Assembly (NCBI GenBank): GCA_002917075.1
Contig: NTMA01000154.1
Location: forward strand, 1-46,568
DNA from: Hawksworthiomyces lignivorus
Taxonomy: Eukaryota; Ascomycota; Sordariomycetes; Ophiostomatales; Ophiostomataceae
Direction: 5' to 3'
Length of the DNA stretch: 46,568 nucleotides
This document shows, piece by piece, positions 45,378 through 46,568 of this stretch. The position numbers and the translations under genes were made by a program. The number at the start of each line of letters is the position of its first letter. Within the stretch, counting starts at the first letter, position 1. Under the pieces are notes generated by a model. That model saw nothing but the letters and a program-made list of their open reading frames with translations. It did not search any database and was not told the origin of the DNA.

Positions 45378-46541
45378 TCGACGTGATACTACGCCTACAG
45401 CATATGGTACTTGTTTGTCCTAGCATAAGTTGCTTGCTGGGAGCCCCTCCTAAAAGGTCCGCTCTGTGAAAAATACGAGCACTCGGCCTGATCTAAGTGT
45501 GGCGATGCAGGCGACCCCTTTTTGGCAACACTAGCATATGACCAATTACAAGCCCAAGTCGCGCCAAAAAATGCTGTTTCTGGTGCATGCTCCTCTTTTC
45601 GCCATCCTTCTTCCCCTGGTATCCCGTCTCGCCTCTCTCCCTAAAAAAAAAAAAAAAAAAAAAACTCTTTTCATGTTCTCTTCTCCGTTTGACATTCCCT
45701 GTAAAAGAGTAGACCATTCCTCCCTCAGAAAAGATACAGAGAGACTCTGATGTTCGTTGCCCTACACTAATGTCAACTGAGAGACGTGAATTGAAGCATG
45801 AACCTGTATGACAGCAGAAAAGGCGACCTGATAAACAAATGCATAGAAAAAATCTCTGAACGAGAGGACGGAAAGGACGAATGTAGTATTAATACGGAGT
45901 GTGCAATAGTATAGTACTGCGGAAACATTCTCAAAATGAGAACGGAGAAAGGAAAACAATGTGAATTAGGCTTACGTGTCGGTGCAGGCCCCGTGAACTG
46001 GAAAATCCAGAAAGAAAAGTGGATCTTACCAGTTTTGAGGAGTGGAGATGATGGAAAGAAAACGGCGGCGGTCTAACGGCGACGATCACCTGTCAGCAAG
46101 GCGCCCGCTGTGTACCTGACCCGTCTTCTCACTTTCGCACCCTGGACGCATTACTATTTCTTTCTGAGCCATTCGCTATTATCCACTCCATCTTTTAATT
46201 CTGGTCGTGCATTTTCTGCTCATTTCTACCCTCTCACAAACACATTCATATTTTGTTACTTTACTGAACAACGCACATTTCAGCTTTTCCTTCTCTTTGT
46301 CGCTCGCTTCGCATCTTCCTGTACTTTTTTCTCGTTTCTCTTTCTCTTCTTTCTCTTCTTTCCCTTCTTTCCGCTTATTCCGCTGTCTTTGTTTCAACAT
46401 ATTCTTTTCTCTTTCGATCCATCGTCGGCAAAACATCTCACGCGATAACGTTAGAAAAGATTTGACACATCATACGGCCGGTAGTCATTCGTCCTCTTTC
46501 TCTCGGCCTGCTAGTTTCTCTCACCACCGCACACGCGGCGC

Positions 46542-46565
46542 TTTTTTTTTTTTTTTTTTTTTTTT
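46542..46565. repeat. Poly(T) at the window end
   Basis: Twenty-four T residues precede the terminal CAT, following a CT-rich tract. The assembly probably stopped at this homopolymer. Confidence 0.8.
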
Positions 46566-46568
46566 CAT

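Larger units (their letters stand above)
44381..46568. other. Distal region without a supported gene
   Basis: The 2.2 kb contains the CBP4 promoter, an inverted-repeat cluster (44581-44702), a possible relic frame (45132-45377), an A-run near 45643-45663, and from about 46120 a pyrimidine-rich stretch ending in 24 T and CAT at the window edge. That last part resembles the promoter/leader of a plus-strand gene starting beyond the window. No intact gene or RNA is recognised. Confidence 0.5.

Overview
This window looks like a gene-dense stretch of a filamentous ascomycete (Pezizomycotina-type) nuclear genome. All recognisable genes are eukaryotic and most are split by short introns (about 60-130 nt) with GTATGT/GTAAGT-like donors and CTAAC/CTAAT-like branch sites. 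Protein content is fungal (Cbp4, Cab2, Egd1, a Yap-type bZIP, a free-standing eS30 without a ubiquitin-like fusion). The species cannot be fixed from sequence alone. I see no tRNA, rRNA, CRISPR array or intact transposon. Sixteen protein genes are annotated; fifteen have a family assignment and one is unknown. Joining the inferred exons restores family-typical proteins without stops in every split gene.

Layout. (1) 2.0-10.6 kb: a Nudix hydrolase (+), phosphoserine phosphatase (-), PAPS reductase (+) and phosphopantothenate-cysteine ligase (+). Chemically these form a serine / sulfite / cysteine / coenzyme A neighbourhood. (2) 11.1-15.4 kb: two minus-strand MFS transporters, one MFSD10/TetA-like and one monocarboxylate-transporter-like. 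(3) 17.2-19.6 kb: WBP11-type splicing factor (-) divergent from ribosomal protein eS30 (+, six exons). (4) 20.9-23.0 kb: an unknown Ser/Pro-rich 698-aa protein (-). (5) 23.0-30.3 kb: a 7.3-kb stretch with no supportable gene, carrying several forkhead-type GTAAACA motifs, a poly(A) tract and an AT-rich island. (6) 30.3-37.8 kb: Yap/Fcr3-like bZIP factor (+), choline/ethanolamine phosphotransferase (-), enolase (+). (7) 38.5-44.4 kb: ribosomal protein eL24 (-) divergent from tRNA adenosine deaminase Tad1 (+), then NAC-beta/Egd1 (-) and Cbp4 (-). (8) 44.4-46.6 kb: no clear gene; the end resembles a pyrimidine-rich promoter of a gene beyond the window.

The strongest unexplained signals are regulatory. 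Both ribosomal-protein promoters carry two CACGTG boxes whose start-to-start distance is exactly 22 bp, and each promoter is shared with a divergent RNA-processing gene. The PAPS reductase has a 28-codon upstream ORF ending in a Cys codon just before its stop. Egd1 seems to use a GC-AG intron, and the monocarboxylate-type transporter and Egd1 both have stop-free introns of length divisible by three. The Tad1 leader has a uORF whose stop overlaps an in-frame start codon (ATGA).
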